A DNA stretch of 41,959 bases from Treponema sp. UBA4319 (GCA_002393865.1 DGUD01000050.1:1-41959), one strand, 5' to 3'; counted from the stretch's first letter, positions 17,438 to 25,608 are shown. Translations and numbers: made by a program. The notes: a model not told the origin generated them from the sequence alone.

Positions 17438-17466
17438 ATTCTAGTATAATAAAGGTAAAGAATCAA
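17438..17466 (-). promoter_or_regulatory. promoter of the ACP–ligase–glycosyltransferase–acyltransferase unit
   Basis: On the minus strand, TTGATT (17466-17461), a 17-base spacer and TAGAAT (17443-17438) give a good sigma70-type promoter, with initiation near 17431. An overlapping TATACT in the spacer could be an alternative -10 but lacks a matching -35. One copy of the 13-base repeat TGGACGTAAGCGG lies 8 bases upstream of the -35. Confidence 0.65.
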
Positions 17467-17474
17467 GGGTGCTA

Positions 17475-17664
17475 TGGACGTAAGCGGGGCTTCAGCATTT
17501 CTTGTACAAGTGAAGTATTCAAAATGAGTCAGCGGGACGTAGGAAAAAAATAAGGAGGGCCCCTTTAGGGAGGATTCCTTGTTTTTTTCCGTCACTGGGA
17601 CCCGCTGGGTCATTTTGAACGCTTGAATTACCGTTTCATGCTGAATCCCTGTGGACGTAAGCGG
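17475..17664. repeat. MITE-like imperfect palindrome flanked by 13-base direct repeats
   Basis: TGGACGTAAGCGG occurs at 17475-17487 and again at 17652-17664 in the same orientation. The 164 bases between form one long imperfect inverted repeat. The outer arms match (TTCAGCAT at 17491-17498 and ATGCTGAA at 17638-17645), as do middle arms (TTCAAAATGA and TCATTTTGAA) and inner arms (a run of seven A after GGA, facing GTTTTTTTCC). It encodes no protein. The structure fits a non-autonomous mobile element with a target-site duplication. It could equally be a pair of regulator sites around a cruciform between two divergent promoters. Confidence 0.65.
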
Positions 17665-17669
17665 CTCCA

Positions 17670-17698
17670 TTGATAAAGTACGTGTGATATGCTATACT
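17670..17698 (+). promoter_or_regulatory. promoter of the apeB-C-D-hydrolase unit
   Basis: TTGATA (17670-17675), a 17-base spacer and TATACT (17693-17698) form a near-consensus promoter starting 5 bases after the right-hand 13-base repeat. Initiation near 17705 puts an upstream in-frame ATG at 17689 outside the transcript and supports the TTG start of the methyltransferase at 17818. Confidence 0.8.
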
Positions 17699-17817
17699 TG
17701 CCCGGTAGCAGCCGGCCTGCCCGGATGCCCTGCCGGATTCATCGTGACCCGTATTTTTTTTCGCCTGCTGTCCGGAGAACCGAGGTTCCTGGCGGCTCCG
17801 GTTTAAAGGAGAAGTCT

Positions 17818-18918
17818 TTGTTTTCACTTGATTCTTATAAAAGCGACCGTATCCGTGCCATCGACGCAAAGGTCGAGGCGCAGCGGATAGCCTTTGCGCC
17901 GCTGACGTTCCAGGCGGTCAGGGCGATGCTTGAGCTCGGCATACTTGAGCGGGTGGAGCGCGCGGGTGACGACGGAATTTCCTGCGGCGACCTTGCCCGC
18001 GAGACCGGCGTGTCCGCATACGGTGCTGCCGTCCTCTGCGAGATGGCGCTCGGTATGGGAGTCCTGCGCCTTTCTGCCGGCAGCACGGAGGGCGACGAGA
18101 AATTTGTGCTGGGCAAAATAGGCTGGATGCTTCTTGAGGACGACCTTACAAAGGCGAATTTCAATTTTGTGGGCGATATCTGCTACAAGGGCGCGTTCCA
18201 CCTTGTGGATTCCGTGAGGAACGGTAAGCCTGAGGGACTGAAGGTCTTCGGCGAGCAGTGGACGACCATCTATGAGGCGCTCTCCTCTCTTCCTCCGAGA
18301 GAAAAGAAGAGCTGGTTTGACTTTGATCATTTTTACAGCGACATCGCGTTCCCTGAGGCTCTGCCCATCGTCTTTGCGTCCAAGCCCCGGCATCTTGTGG
18401 ATATCGGCGGCAACACGGCAAAATGGGCGCTCGCCTGCTGCCGCTATGATGCGGACGTGCACGTGACCATCGTCGATCTGCCGGGGCAGACGGCGGTGGC
18501 GGAGAAGAATGCCGCTGAGGCAGGTTTTGCCGGGCGGGTCTCCACGTGCGCGGGCAATGTGCTCGATGCAGCCACCGTGCTGCCGGAAAAGCCGGACGCG
18601 GTGTGGATGAGCCAGTTCCTGGACTGTTTCTCGCTCCATCAGGTGACGAAAATCCTGCGGAAGATATATGAGTGCGCGTCGGTGGATACGGACGTCTATA
18701 TCCTTGAACCGCTGTGGGACAAGCAGCAGTTTGAGGGCGCGGCCTATGCCCTGCAGGCGACGTCGCTCTACTTTACCTGTATGGCGAACGGCAACAGCAA
18801 GATGTACCGTTACGGCGAGCTGGTGGCCGCCGTGGAGGAGGCCGGGTTCGCGCTGAGGACGGCGCACCACAATCTTGGCTCCAATGCCTATTCGCTGCTT
18901 GTGTTCAGGAAGCGCTGA
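17818..18918 (+). CDS. apeB: ApeB-like SAM-dependent methyltransferase
   Basis: The 366-residue product resembles O-methyltransferases. A winged-helix N-terminal part (about 20-110; FQAVRAMLELGILERV, then DLARETGVSAYGAAVL) precedes a Rossmann domain with the SAM loop RHLVDIGGNTAKWAL near residue 195. The frame continues to an ATG at 17689. I prefer the TTG at 17818 because AAAGGAG sits 7 bases before it and the promoter's start point lies downstream of 17689. In characterised aryl-polyene clusters the methyltransferase decorates the aryl head group. The stop overlaps the next start by one base (TGATG). Confidence 0.87.
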   Translation: MFSLDSYKSDRIRAIDAKVEAQRIAFAPLTFQAVRAMLELGILERVERAGDDGISCGDLARETGVSAYGAAVLCEMALGMGVLRLSAGSTEGDEKFVLGKIGWMLLEDDLTKANFNFVGDICYKGAFHLVDSVRNGKPEGLKVFGEQWTTIYEALSSLPPREKKSWFDFDHFYSDIAFPEALPIVFASKPRHLVDIGGNTAKWALACCRYDADVHVTIVDLPGQTAVAEKNAAEAGFAGRVSTCAGNVLDAATVLPEKPDAVWMSQFLDCFSLHQVTKILRKIYECASVDTDVYILEPLWDKQQFEGAAYALQATSLYFTCMANGNSKMYRYGELVAAVEEAGFALRTAHHNLGSNAYSLLVFRKR

Positions 18919-19601
18919 TGCAAGTGTTTGTATCCCGCCCGTCGTGCTGGGCTCCGGGGCTTTCCTCCGCGGAGGACTGGGCTGCGTGGGCGGAAGGCCG
19001 GAAATGCCCGGATAGCAGCGACGAGGCTCCCGCGCTTACGTTTACAACCCCGCTGTTCCGCAGGCGCCTGAGCCAGCTGAGCAGGATGACCGTGCAGGTT
19101 GTGCACGACGCGCTCGCGCAGACTGCCTGCGGGGACATACCGCTGGTGTTCGTGTCGCTGCGGGGAGAGCTGCGGCGTGAATTCACGGTGAACGAGAAGC
19201 TTATAAAGGAAGGGGATGTGTCGCCTGCGGCATTCTCCTTGTCGGTGTTCAATGCGCCGGTCGCGCTTGCCACGATTGCATGCAAGCTGCGGAGCGGCTA
19301 TTCGGTCGTCACTCCTGCGGGGGGCTGCTTTGCCCACGGTTTTGCCGCTGCATGCGCGCCCGTGCTCTGCGGTTCCGCGCGGCAGGTGCTTTTTGTGTAC
19401 GGGGACGAGCTTGTGCCCGAAACCTATGGCTCCCTTCGCCCGGAGCGCAACGAGCCGTTTGCCTTTGCCGCGGTGCTTTCCGCGGAGCCGGGCTCATGCG
19501 CTGGGGCAGGGATTCCCTTTGCGGATGTCCGCATCGGCTCCCCGGAGACCAGCTGCCCGGAGGCGCTGCTCCGCCATCTCTTAAAGGAAACTCGCGGATG
19601 A
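18918..19601 (+). CDS. apeC: ApeC-like beta-ketoacyl synthase homologue (chain-length factor)
   Basis: This 227-residue protein matches the short Ketoacyl-synt_2 type: FTTPLFRRRLSQLSRMT, VFVSLRGELRREF, SPAAFSLSVFNAPVA and a late FVYGDE strand. It has about half the length of a ketosynthase and lacks its Cys-His-His set. In E. coli, ApeC pairs with the ketosynthase ApeO as a chain-length-factor-like subunit, so this gene should supply the partner of the protein at 11252-12484, which is transcribed from the opposite strand. The start overlaps the methyltransferase stop, and the stop overlaps the acyltransferase ATG (ATGA). Confidence 0.87.
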   Translation: MQVFVSRPSCWAPGLSSAEDWAAWAEGRKCPDSSDEAPALTFTTPLFRRRLSQLSRMTVQVVHDALAQTACGDIPLVFVSLRGELRREFTVNEKLIKEGDVSPAAFSLSVFNAPVALATIACKLRSGYSVVTPAGGCFAHGFAAACAPVLCGSARQVLFVYGDELVPETYGSLRPERNEPFAFAAVLSAEPGSCAGAGIPFADVRIGSPETSCPEALLRHLLKETRG

Positions 19602-20434
19602 AAAGCGCTGATGACGAGTACCGCTACGGAGCGGACGACCTGCCCAAGCCGAAAAATCCGTTCTACTATACCTACGCGGCAATCATGAAGCTCGTGATGT
19701 ATTTTATCTTCGGGACGGGCAGCGTTGCGCTGGCAATCCTGCTCTTCCCCCTGATGAGGCTCTTCCTGCACCCGCAGGCCCGCTTCCGTGTCTGCGCGCG
19801 CCGTGTTGTGTCGGCGAGCTTCCGCTTTTTTATCCGCCTTATGTGCTGTTGCGGCATTATGCGCGTGCGGGTGAGCGACCGTGCGGCGTTCCGGCAGCTC
19901 AAATCGAAGATTGTCGTCGCGAACCATCCGTCGCACCTTGACATCGTGTATATGATTTCGCTGCTGCCCAACGCGGACTGCATTGTGCGGGGGAGCCTTG
20001 TGCGGACGCCGCTCCGGGGGGTCATAAAAAGCCTGTACATCGTGAACGACCAGAATTTCGACGAGCTGCTGACCCAGGCCCGGCGCTCTCTGGAAGAAGG
20101 CGGCTGCCTTATCATCTTTCCGGAGGGAACCCGTACGCCCCGGCACGGCACGAATCCCTACAAGCGTGGTGCCGCCCGCATAGCCATCGAGACAGGCTGC
20201 GACGTGCAGCCGGTCTACATCGGCGGGAACGACAAGTACGGGCTCGGCAAGCATGACGCCTTTTTTTCCTACAACCGTACCGAGCGCTATTTCTATGACA
20301 TCTGCCTGCTTCCGGCAATCGAGCTGAAGGATTATGAGGGGCTGGAGCCGCAGATTGCGGCCCGGCGTCTGACGGAGAAGATGCACAAGCGTATTTCTGC
20401 GGAAGCCTTTATGAGGGACAACCGGATATTATGA
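19598..20434 (+). CDS. apeD: ApeD-like 1-acylglycerol-3-phosphate-type acyltransferase
   Basis: The 278-residue protein is a PlsC-family acyltransferase. A hydrophobic anchor (about 28-55) precedes the catalytic HxxxxD motif, H110 to D115 in NHPSHLDIV, and the substrate-binding FPEGTRTP motif. The frame reaches back to 19280, but that part only shadows apeC. The ATG at 19598, overlapping the apeC stop by 4 bases, gives a normal-length protein. The likely job is acyl transfer in building the lipid anchor of the aryl polyene. A second, unrelated-family acyltransferase sits in the divergent unit. Confidence 0.9.
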   Translation: MKSADDEYRYGADDLPKPKNPFYYTYAAIMKLVMYFIFGTGSVALAILLFPLMRLFLHPQARFRVCARRVVSASFRFFIRLMCCCGIMRVRVSDRAAFRQLKSKIVVANHPSHLDIVYMISLLPNADCIVRGSLVRTPLRGVIKSLYIVNDQNFDELLTQARRSLEEGGCLIIFPEGTRTPRHGTNPYKRGAARIAIETGCDVQPVYIGGNDKYGLGKHDAFFSYNRTERYFYDICLLPAIELKDYEGLEPQIAARRLTEKMHKRISAEAFMRDNRIL

Positions 20435-21294
20435 GCAAGATGAGAGCTGTGCTGTTTTTCCTGCTCCTCCTGCATGGTGCTGCCTCTGCCATGACCAAAA
20501 AAAGCATTAATATCTGGGCGCATACGCCCCAGCTGCCGGGAACCCGCGTCATGATGGAGGTGACCATCCCCGACAAGCCGAACGGTACCGCGCTCATCAT
20601 TTGTCCCGGCGGAAGCTACCATCATCTGGGGGTCTTCAACGAGGGGCGCTCCACGGCAAAATGGTTTTCTTCCCGGCATGTGGCGACTTTCCTTTTGTGC
20701 TACCGGACGGCACAGGACAACTACCATTATCCGGCGATGATGCAGGATGTGCAGCGGGCGTTCCAGCTGGTGCGAGAGCATGCGGACGACTACGGGTTGG
20801 ATGCCGCCAAAGTCGGTATTATCGGCTTTTCTGCCGGAGGACACCTTGCGGTATGGGCGGGGGCGCTCGGCGGTAAAAAAGACGAGCTTGCGGGTATGGG
20901 TATACAAACTAACGTTAGTTTGCGTCCAAATTTTGTGATTCCCGTCTACCCGGTAGTTTCCATGCAGGACGATATCGCCCACCAATGGTCGCGCCGGAGC
21001 CTTTTAGGCCGAGCGCCCTCGCAGGAACAGAAAGATGCGTTCTCTATGGAGATGCAGATTCCGGCGGACATGCCGCCCACCTATCTGGTTGCCTGCAAAG
21101 ACGACCCCGTGGTTCCTTTTGAGAACAGCGTGCGTCTCTACGAGGCTTTGCAGTCCGCGCGCGTAGACAGCTCCTTTGCGGTCTACGAGAAGGGCGGCCA
21201 CGGCTTTGGTATGCAGACGTATAAAATTCCTTCCAGAAAATATCATTGGGACGAGCAGCTTGCGGCTTGGCTTGAGGAGCGGGGCTTTCTCTGA
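20431..21294 (+). CDS. secreted alpha/beta hydrolase coupled to the aryl-polyene operon
   Basis: The 287-residue protein has a signal peptide ending near AASA (residue 20) and an alpha/beta hydrolase domain of the esterase/acetyl-xylan-esterase-like type. The oxyanion region is CPGGSYHHLG, the nucleophile is S134 in GFSAGGH, the acid is D224 or D225 in CKDDPVVPF, and the base is H257 in KGGHGFG. It overlaps apeD by 4 bases, so it belongs to that operon, yet I know of no such enzyme among core aryl-polyene genes. It may process the polyene ester in the periplasm, or be a carbohydrate esterase that joined the operon by chance. It contains a perfect 18-base palindrome. Confidence 0.85.
   Translation: MSKMRAVLFFLLLLHGAASAMTKKSINIWAHTPQLPGTRVMMEVTIPDKPNGTALIICPGGSYHHLGVFNEGRSTAKWFSSRHVATFLLCYRTAQDNYHYPAMMQDVQRAFQLVREHADDYGLDAAKVGIIGFSAGGHLAVWAGALGGKKDELAGMGIQTNVSLRPNFVIPVYPVVSMQDDIAHQWSRRSLLGRAPSQEQKDAFSMEMQIPADMPPTYLVACKDDPVVPFENSVRLYEALQSARVDSSFAVYEKGGHGFGMQTYKIPSRKYHWDEQLAAWLEERGFL
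20905..20922. repeat. perfect 18-base palindrome inside the hydrolase gene
   Basis: CAAACTAACGTTAGTTTG is a perfect palindrome in an A+T-rich patch of an otherwise G+C-rich gene. It encodes part of the segment QTNVSLR. It has the size and symmetry of a TetR-family operator, but no regulator of that family is seen nearby and no promoter follows it closely. Confidence 0.5.
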
Positions 21295-21329
21295 GCTGTG
21301 CGGGCGCTGTGTCCTGAGGGAGAAGATAT

Positions 21330-24300
21330 ATGAGTCGCAAGCATACTTTTTCTTTGCGAACGCATACGATAGTCACCTGTTTTTCTCTGGTGGTGCTGCC
21401 GTTCCTGCTGATGACGGGTCTGAATTTTTCGCTTCACCGGCGGAGCATCAGGCGCTCGGTTGACCGGGAGATTCTTTTGCTGTCCGCGCAGAAGTCTCAG
21501 GCGCTGGACACGTGTTTTTCCTCCGTGGAGTATGCGGTGGATGCCGCCAGCAGCTTTGTTCTCCTGACACTGGACGAGGCGCGGGCCAGGAATGATGCCG
21601 CGTACGGGACGGAATACAATGGCATTCTTTCCTCCGCACTCAGCCACCTGTGCCCGTTTCCTGCCGGGCTTTCCGCCATGTATTTTGTTCCGGCGCAGTC
21701 GCTTGCCGGGAATCTGGGCGCCGTGTTCCTTGTGGATGACGGGCACGGCTCGTTTTCCCCGGCGGAGCCGGGGCTGGTGTCCCCGGACGATTCCTGGTAT
21801 CAGCTTCCGTTCAAAAAGGGCAAGCCCGTCTGGTCGGGACTCAGGCAGAGCGCTGCCGCGGGGGAGCCTGCCATATCCTATGCGGTGCCGGTGTACCGGG
21901 AGCAGCGCTTTCTCGGCGTGGCGGGTATAGACCTCGGCATAGAGGGGCTTTCGGCGCAACTGGGAGCGCTGCCCGTGCAGGGCATGCATGTCATGCTGAG
22001 CAGCAGCGACGGCAGCGTCCTGTACAGCAGCGATGTGGCGGCTCCGCGCAAAAAACAGGAGGACTCAGCCAGCAAAGGCGTTGTCTCCCCGGCGCTCCCC
22101 GTGGAGGAGACGGTCAGTTCCTCACTTTTCTTCTGGGACGGTGTGCGGCATATCGGCGGCAGGGCCGGCCTGCGCAACGGCATGTCGCTGCTGGTCGCCG
22201 TTCCCTATGCGGATGTGATAAAAGTCCGCAACCAGCTGCTTCTTGAGCAGCTCGTGCTGCTGCTGCTTGTGCTCGTGCTTTTTGCGCTTGTGCTGCGCTT
22301 TGCCATGGCAAGGTTTATCAATCCCGTAAAAATGCTCACCGACGCCACGCACAAAATCGCCGGGGGAAACCTTGGCATAGATATTCCCTATCGCTCGGAC
22401 AACGAGATTGGGCAGCTTGCCGACAGCATACGCAAGATGGCGAGCCAGATGCTGGAATACATAGCGTATATCCAGCGGCAGACGGAGCAGGAGCGCGAGG
22501 CTAAGGAGGCCGCGCTGACGGAATCCCGCAGCAAGAGCGAATTCCTTGCGAGCATGTATGTCTCCATGCACGAGATTGACCTTGACACCGACAGCTTCTC
22601 GGAGATTCTCAATAAAGAGGAGCATCGCGGGGACGAGGAGAAAGGCGTCACCGACGCTGATTTCGCCATCCATCAGGTGATGTCCCGGCAGGCGGCGCCA
22701 GAATCAAAAGCCGCGCTGCTGGAATTCATCGATTTCTCCACGCTGAACGAGCGCATGAGGGGAAAAATCACCATCTCCCATGAATTCCGCAGCGCGCGGG
22801 GTGTGTGGTACCGGGGCAGTTTTATCCTTGTGGATACGCATCCTGACGGCACGCTGCACCACGTCATCTGGGCGGTCGAGAACATCGAGAAGGAGCGGCA
22901 CGAGCGCGAGCGGCTGCGGCAGGAGGCCGACGCGAACGCCGCTGCCTCCCGCGCAAAGAGCGCCTTCCTTGCCAACATGAGCCACGAGATTCGCACGCCT
23001 ATCAATGCCGTGCTCGGTATGGACGAGATGATTCTGCGGGAATGCGAGGACAGCACTATCCTCGGCTACGCCCTGAACATCAAGAACGCGGGGACGACGC
23101 TGCTGTCCATCATCAACGATATTCTTGATTTCTCCAAGATTGAGGCCGGCAAGATGGAGATTCTCCCGGAGAACTACGACCTTGCATCCGTCCTTGTGGA
23201 TCTGGTGAACATGGTGTCCCTGCGCGCCCAGAAGAAGGGGCTTGAGCTGGTGCTGGATGTCTCGCCTTACACCCCCCGCAGCCTCTATGGCGACAGCGTC
23301 CGCCTCAAGCAGTGCATACTGAACCTTCTGACGAACGCGGTCAAATATACCGGGAGCGGCTCCGTGCGATTCAGCGTGAGCGCGGAGAAATGCGGTGAGG
23401 ATGCGGTGCTCCTGCATGTGAGCGTCCGCGATACCGGCAGCGGCATCAGGAAAGAGGACATGGACAAGCTGTTCTCGCCCTTTGAGCGCATCGAGGAAGG
23501 AAAGAACCGCACCGAGGAAGGAAGCGGGCTGGGGATGAGCATCGTGCAGAAGACGCTTGCCATGATGGGGAGCCGGCTGGAGGTCCGCAGCGAATACGGG
23601 AAGGGCTCGGAATTTTTCTTTTCCGTGCGGCAGGAAGTCACCGACTGGACGGGGCTGGGGGATATCGGCGAGACGTTCCGTAGCGCTGTTGACCGGATAG
23701 AGCGCTACAAAGAGACGCTGTATGCGCCGCGGGCACGGCTGCTCTTTGTGGACGATACCGAGATGAACCTTGAGGTTATCCGCGGGCTGCTGAAGAACAC
23801 CGGCATACAGATTGATACGGTGACGAGCGGTGCGGAGGCGCTGGAGAAAGTCCAGGAGAATGCCTATGACATTCTGTTCATAGACCACCGGATGCCCGGC
23901 ATGGACGGCATCCAGACCCTCCGCGAGCTGCGCAGCCTTTCGCAGGGGCCAGCCCCCGGCAGTCCGGGAGGAATCCGGCGGAACCTCTCCGCAGGAAAGC
24001 CCTGCATAGCGCTCACGGCAAATGCCATCAGCGGCGCAAAGAAGATGTATCTGGAGGAAGGTTTTACCGACTACCTCTCAAAGCCCGTGACCCCGGAGCG
24101 GCTGGAGGCCGCCATACGCCGATACCTTCCGCCGGATATGCTGGAGCAGCCCCCGGAGGATGCCGGCGCGGCAGCTGCATCCGGCGCCGCTGATAACGAC
24201 GCGGCGCTCGCGGATATCCGCGGGCTGGAGGGCATCGATGCGGACGCGGCGCTGGCGAACTGCGGTACTGTGGAGGTGCTGCGCAATGCCCTTGCGCAGT

Positions 24301-24812
24301 TCCACGGCTCCGTCGGGGCAAAGGCCGGAGAGCTCCAGCGCCTTCTGGACGAGGGGAATCTTGCGGGCTACGGCACGAAAGTCCATGCGCTCAAAAGCAC
24401 CGCCCGGCTTATCGGCGCCACGGAGCTTTCCCGCCAGGCCGCCTACCTTGAGCAATGCGCGGACAGCGGCGCGGGCGATGAGGTGGCGGCAAAACACGGC
24501 GCGATGCTGGAGCTGTACAGGAGCTATGAGCGCAAGCTGGAGCGCTGTGCGGCGGCGGCTTCCGGCGCCGGATCCCCGGAAAAGCCGGAGCTTCCTCCGG
24601 ATGTGTGCTCCGGGCTCCTTCGCAAGCTTTCGTCCGCCGTGCAGGACTTCAGCATTGACGGCGTTGACGGCGTTATGGAGGAATTCAGAAAGTATACAGT
24701 TTCCCCCTCTTTTGCGCCGATATATGAGAAGATACGGCTTTGCGCGGAGAATGTGGATTTTACCGGCTTGAAGGCACTGCTTCCTGCCGTGCAAGGCGGG
24801 CAAGGAGAATGA
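21330..24812 (+). CDS. hybrid sensor histidine kinase with receiver and HPt domains
   Basis: This 1160-residue membrane kinase carries a full phosphorelay. A first membrane helix (about 12-32) is followed by an extracytoplasmic Cache-like sensor (about 45-290), a second helix (about 300-328) and a HAMP domain (about 330-380). A PAS-like region comes next. The HisKA domain has H552 in MSHEIRTP and is followed by an HATPase domain (NLLTNAVKY, GSGIRKED, EGSGLGMSI). A receiver domain has D808, D809 and phospho-acceptor D852 (IDHRMPGMDG). The HPt domain has H1019 (VHALKSTARL). The start has GGGAGAAG upstream. It begins 35 bases after the hydrolase with no terminator, so it may be read through from the apeB promoter. 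Confidence 0.93.
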   Translation: MSRKHTFSLRTHTIVTCFSLVVLPFLLMTGLNFSLHRRSIRRSVDREILLLSAQKSQALDTCFSSVEYAVDAASSFVLLTLDEARARNDAAYGTEYNGILSSALSHLCPFPAGLSAMYFVPAQSLAGNLGAVFLVDDGHGSFSPAEPGLVSPDDSWYQLPFKKGKPVWSGLRQSAAAGEPAISYAVPVYREQRFLGVAGIDLGIEGLSAQLGALPVQGMHVMLSSSDGSVLYSSDVAAPRKKQEDSASKGVVSPALPVEETVSSSLFFWDGVRHIGGRAGLRNGMSLLVAVPYADVIKVRNQLLLEQLVLLLLVLVLFALVLRFAMARFINPVKMLTDATHKIAGGNLGIDIPYRSDNEIGQLADSIRKMASQMLEYIAYIQRQTEQEREAKEAALTESRSKSEFLASMYVSMHEIDLDTDSFSEILNKEEHRGDEEKGVTDADFAIHQVMSRQAAPESKAALLEFIDFSTLNERMRGKITISHEFRSARGVWYRGSFILVDTHPDGTLHHVIWAVENIEKERHERERLRQEADANAAASRAKSAFLANMSHEIRTPINAVLGMDEMILRECEDSTILGYALNIKNAGTTLLSIINDILDFSKIEAGKMEILPENYDLASVLVDLVNMVSLRAQKKGLELVLDVSPYTPRSLYGDSVRLKQCILNLLTNAVKYTGSGSVRFSVSAEKCGEDAVLLHVSVRDTGSGIRKEDMDKLFSPFERIEEGKNRTEEGSGLGMSIVQKTLAMMGSRLEVRSEYGKGSEFFFSVRQEVTDWTGLGDIGETFRSAVDRIERYKETLYAPRARLLFVDDTEMNLEVIRGLLKNTGIQIDTVTSGAEALEKVQENAYDILFIDHRMPGMDGIQTLRELRSLSQGPAPGSPGGIRRNLSAGKPCIALTANAISGAKKMYLEEGFTDYLSKPVTPERLEAAIRRYLPPDMLEQPPEDAGAAAASGAADNDAALADIRGLEGIDADAALANCGTVEVLRNALAQFHGSVGAKAGELQRLLDEGNLAGYGTKVHALKSTARLIGATELSRQAAYLEQCADSGAGDEVAAKHGAMLELYRSYERKLERCAAAASGAGSPEKPELPPDVCSGLLRKLSSAVQDFSIDGVDGVMEEFRKYTVSPSFAPIYEKIRLCAENVDFTGLKALLPAVQGGQGE

Positions 24813-24818
24813 ACAGCT

Positions 24819-25565
24819 ATGGATGAAAAAGTATTATATGTGATGGGCGACGGGCAGCGGCTCGTCGTAAAAACTTTCCTGCACGAGCTGGAGGAACGGG
24901 AATTTGTTGTCCGTGTCGTAGACCCGGTGATGGAGAGCCTACGGCTCCTGCCGGAAAAGCCTGTCCATCTTATGCTCTTTCTGTCCGAATCCATGGATTT
25001 TGCGATTGTGCGCAGCGTCGTGGAGAAGGCCGGGAACTCAGGCTGGCATCTGTACCTTGCGGGCACCATAAACGGCATAACGACGGAGGAGGATTCCTTC
25101 CTCAAGAAGGTTCCGGGCGTCCATTTCCAGTCCTTCCCGCTGGATATCGGCATCTTCCTTGCTGAATTTGAGCTGAACGACCGCGCGCGCAAGCGGGTGC
25201 TCGTTGTGGATGACGAGCCGATTCTGCTGCGGAGTATCCAGGGCTGGCTCCGGGACAATTTTGAGGTTTCCCTGGTGAATTCCGGCGAGACGGCGATAGA
25301 ATTCCTGTGCACGCATCCGGTGGATCTCATCCTGCTGGATTACAAGATGCCGACGATGACCGGCGCCGACGTGCTCCGGCAGATTCGTTCCGTCCAGAAG
25401 ATGAAGGACACCCCCGTCATTTTCCTGACGGCGTACAGCGACCGCAACAGCGTGATGGACGTGATGAAGCTCCGGCCGGAAGGCTATATATTGAAGAGCA
25501 AGTCCCCCGACGAGATAAAGAAAGCCGTCGTCGATTTCTTCAGGAACCGGATTGTCATCGTCTAA
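24819..25565 (+). CDS. double-receiver response regulator without output domain
   Basis: The 248-residue protein has a C-terminal CheY-like receiver (about 125-248): RVLVVDDEP supplies the acidic pair, D174 (LILLDYKMPTMTG) is the phospho-acceptor, FLTAYS the switch Thr region and LKSKSP the conserved Lys. The N-terminal half (1-115; VLYVMGDGQRLVVKTFL) has a receiver-like pattern but lacks the acceptor Asp (LMLFLSESMD). No DNA-binding or enzymatic output domain is present. It starts 6 bases after the kinase stop behind AAGGAG, so the pair should act together, with the HPt domain passing phosphate to D174 and the signal leaving by protein contact. Confidence 0.9.
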   Translation: MDEKVLYVMGDGQRLVVKTFLHELEEREFVVRVVDPVMESLRLLPEKPVHLMLFLSESMDFAIVRSVVEKAGNSGWHLYLAGTINGITTEEDSFLKKVPGVHFQSFPLDIGIFLAEFELNDRARKRVLVVDDEPILLRSIQGWLRDNFEVSLVNSGETAIEFLCTHPVDLILLDYKMPTMTGADVLRQIRSVQKMKDTPVIFLTAYSDRNSVMDVMKLRPEGYILKSKSPDEIKKAVVDFFRNRIVIV

Positions 25566-25608
25566 CCGAAATGTCTGATAAAAATAAAGGAAATTTAGCA
25601 TTTTTTTC

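Noticed and set aside
17516..17622. The palindrome read as a rho-independent terminator
   Set aside because: No gene is transcribed toward it from either side, the stem is imperfect and much longer than a terminator, and no U-run follows it.
17689..17817. Upstream in-frame ATG extending the methyltransferase by 43 residues
   Set aside because: The ATG lies before the predicted transcription start of a strong promoter, has no ribosome site, and the added residues look unlike the family. The TTG at 17818 has AAAGGAG.
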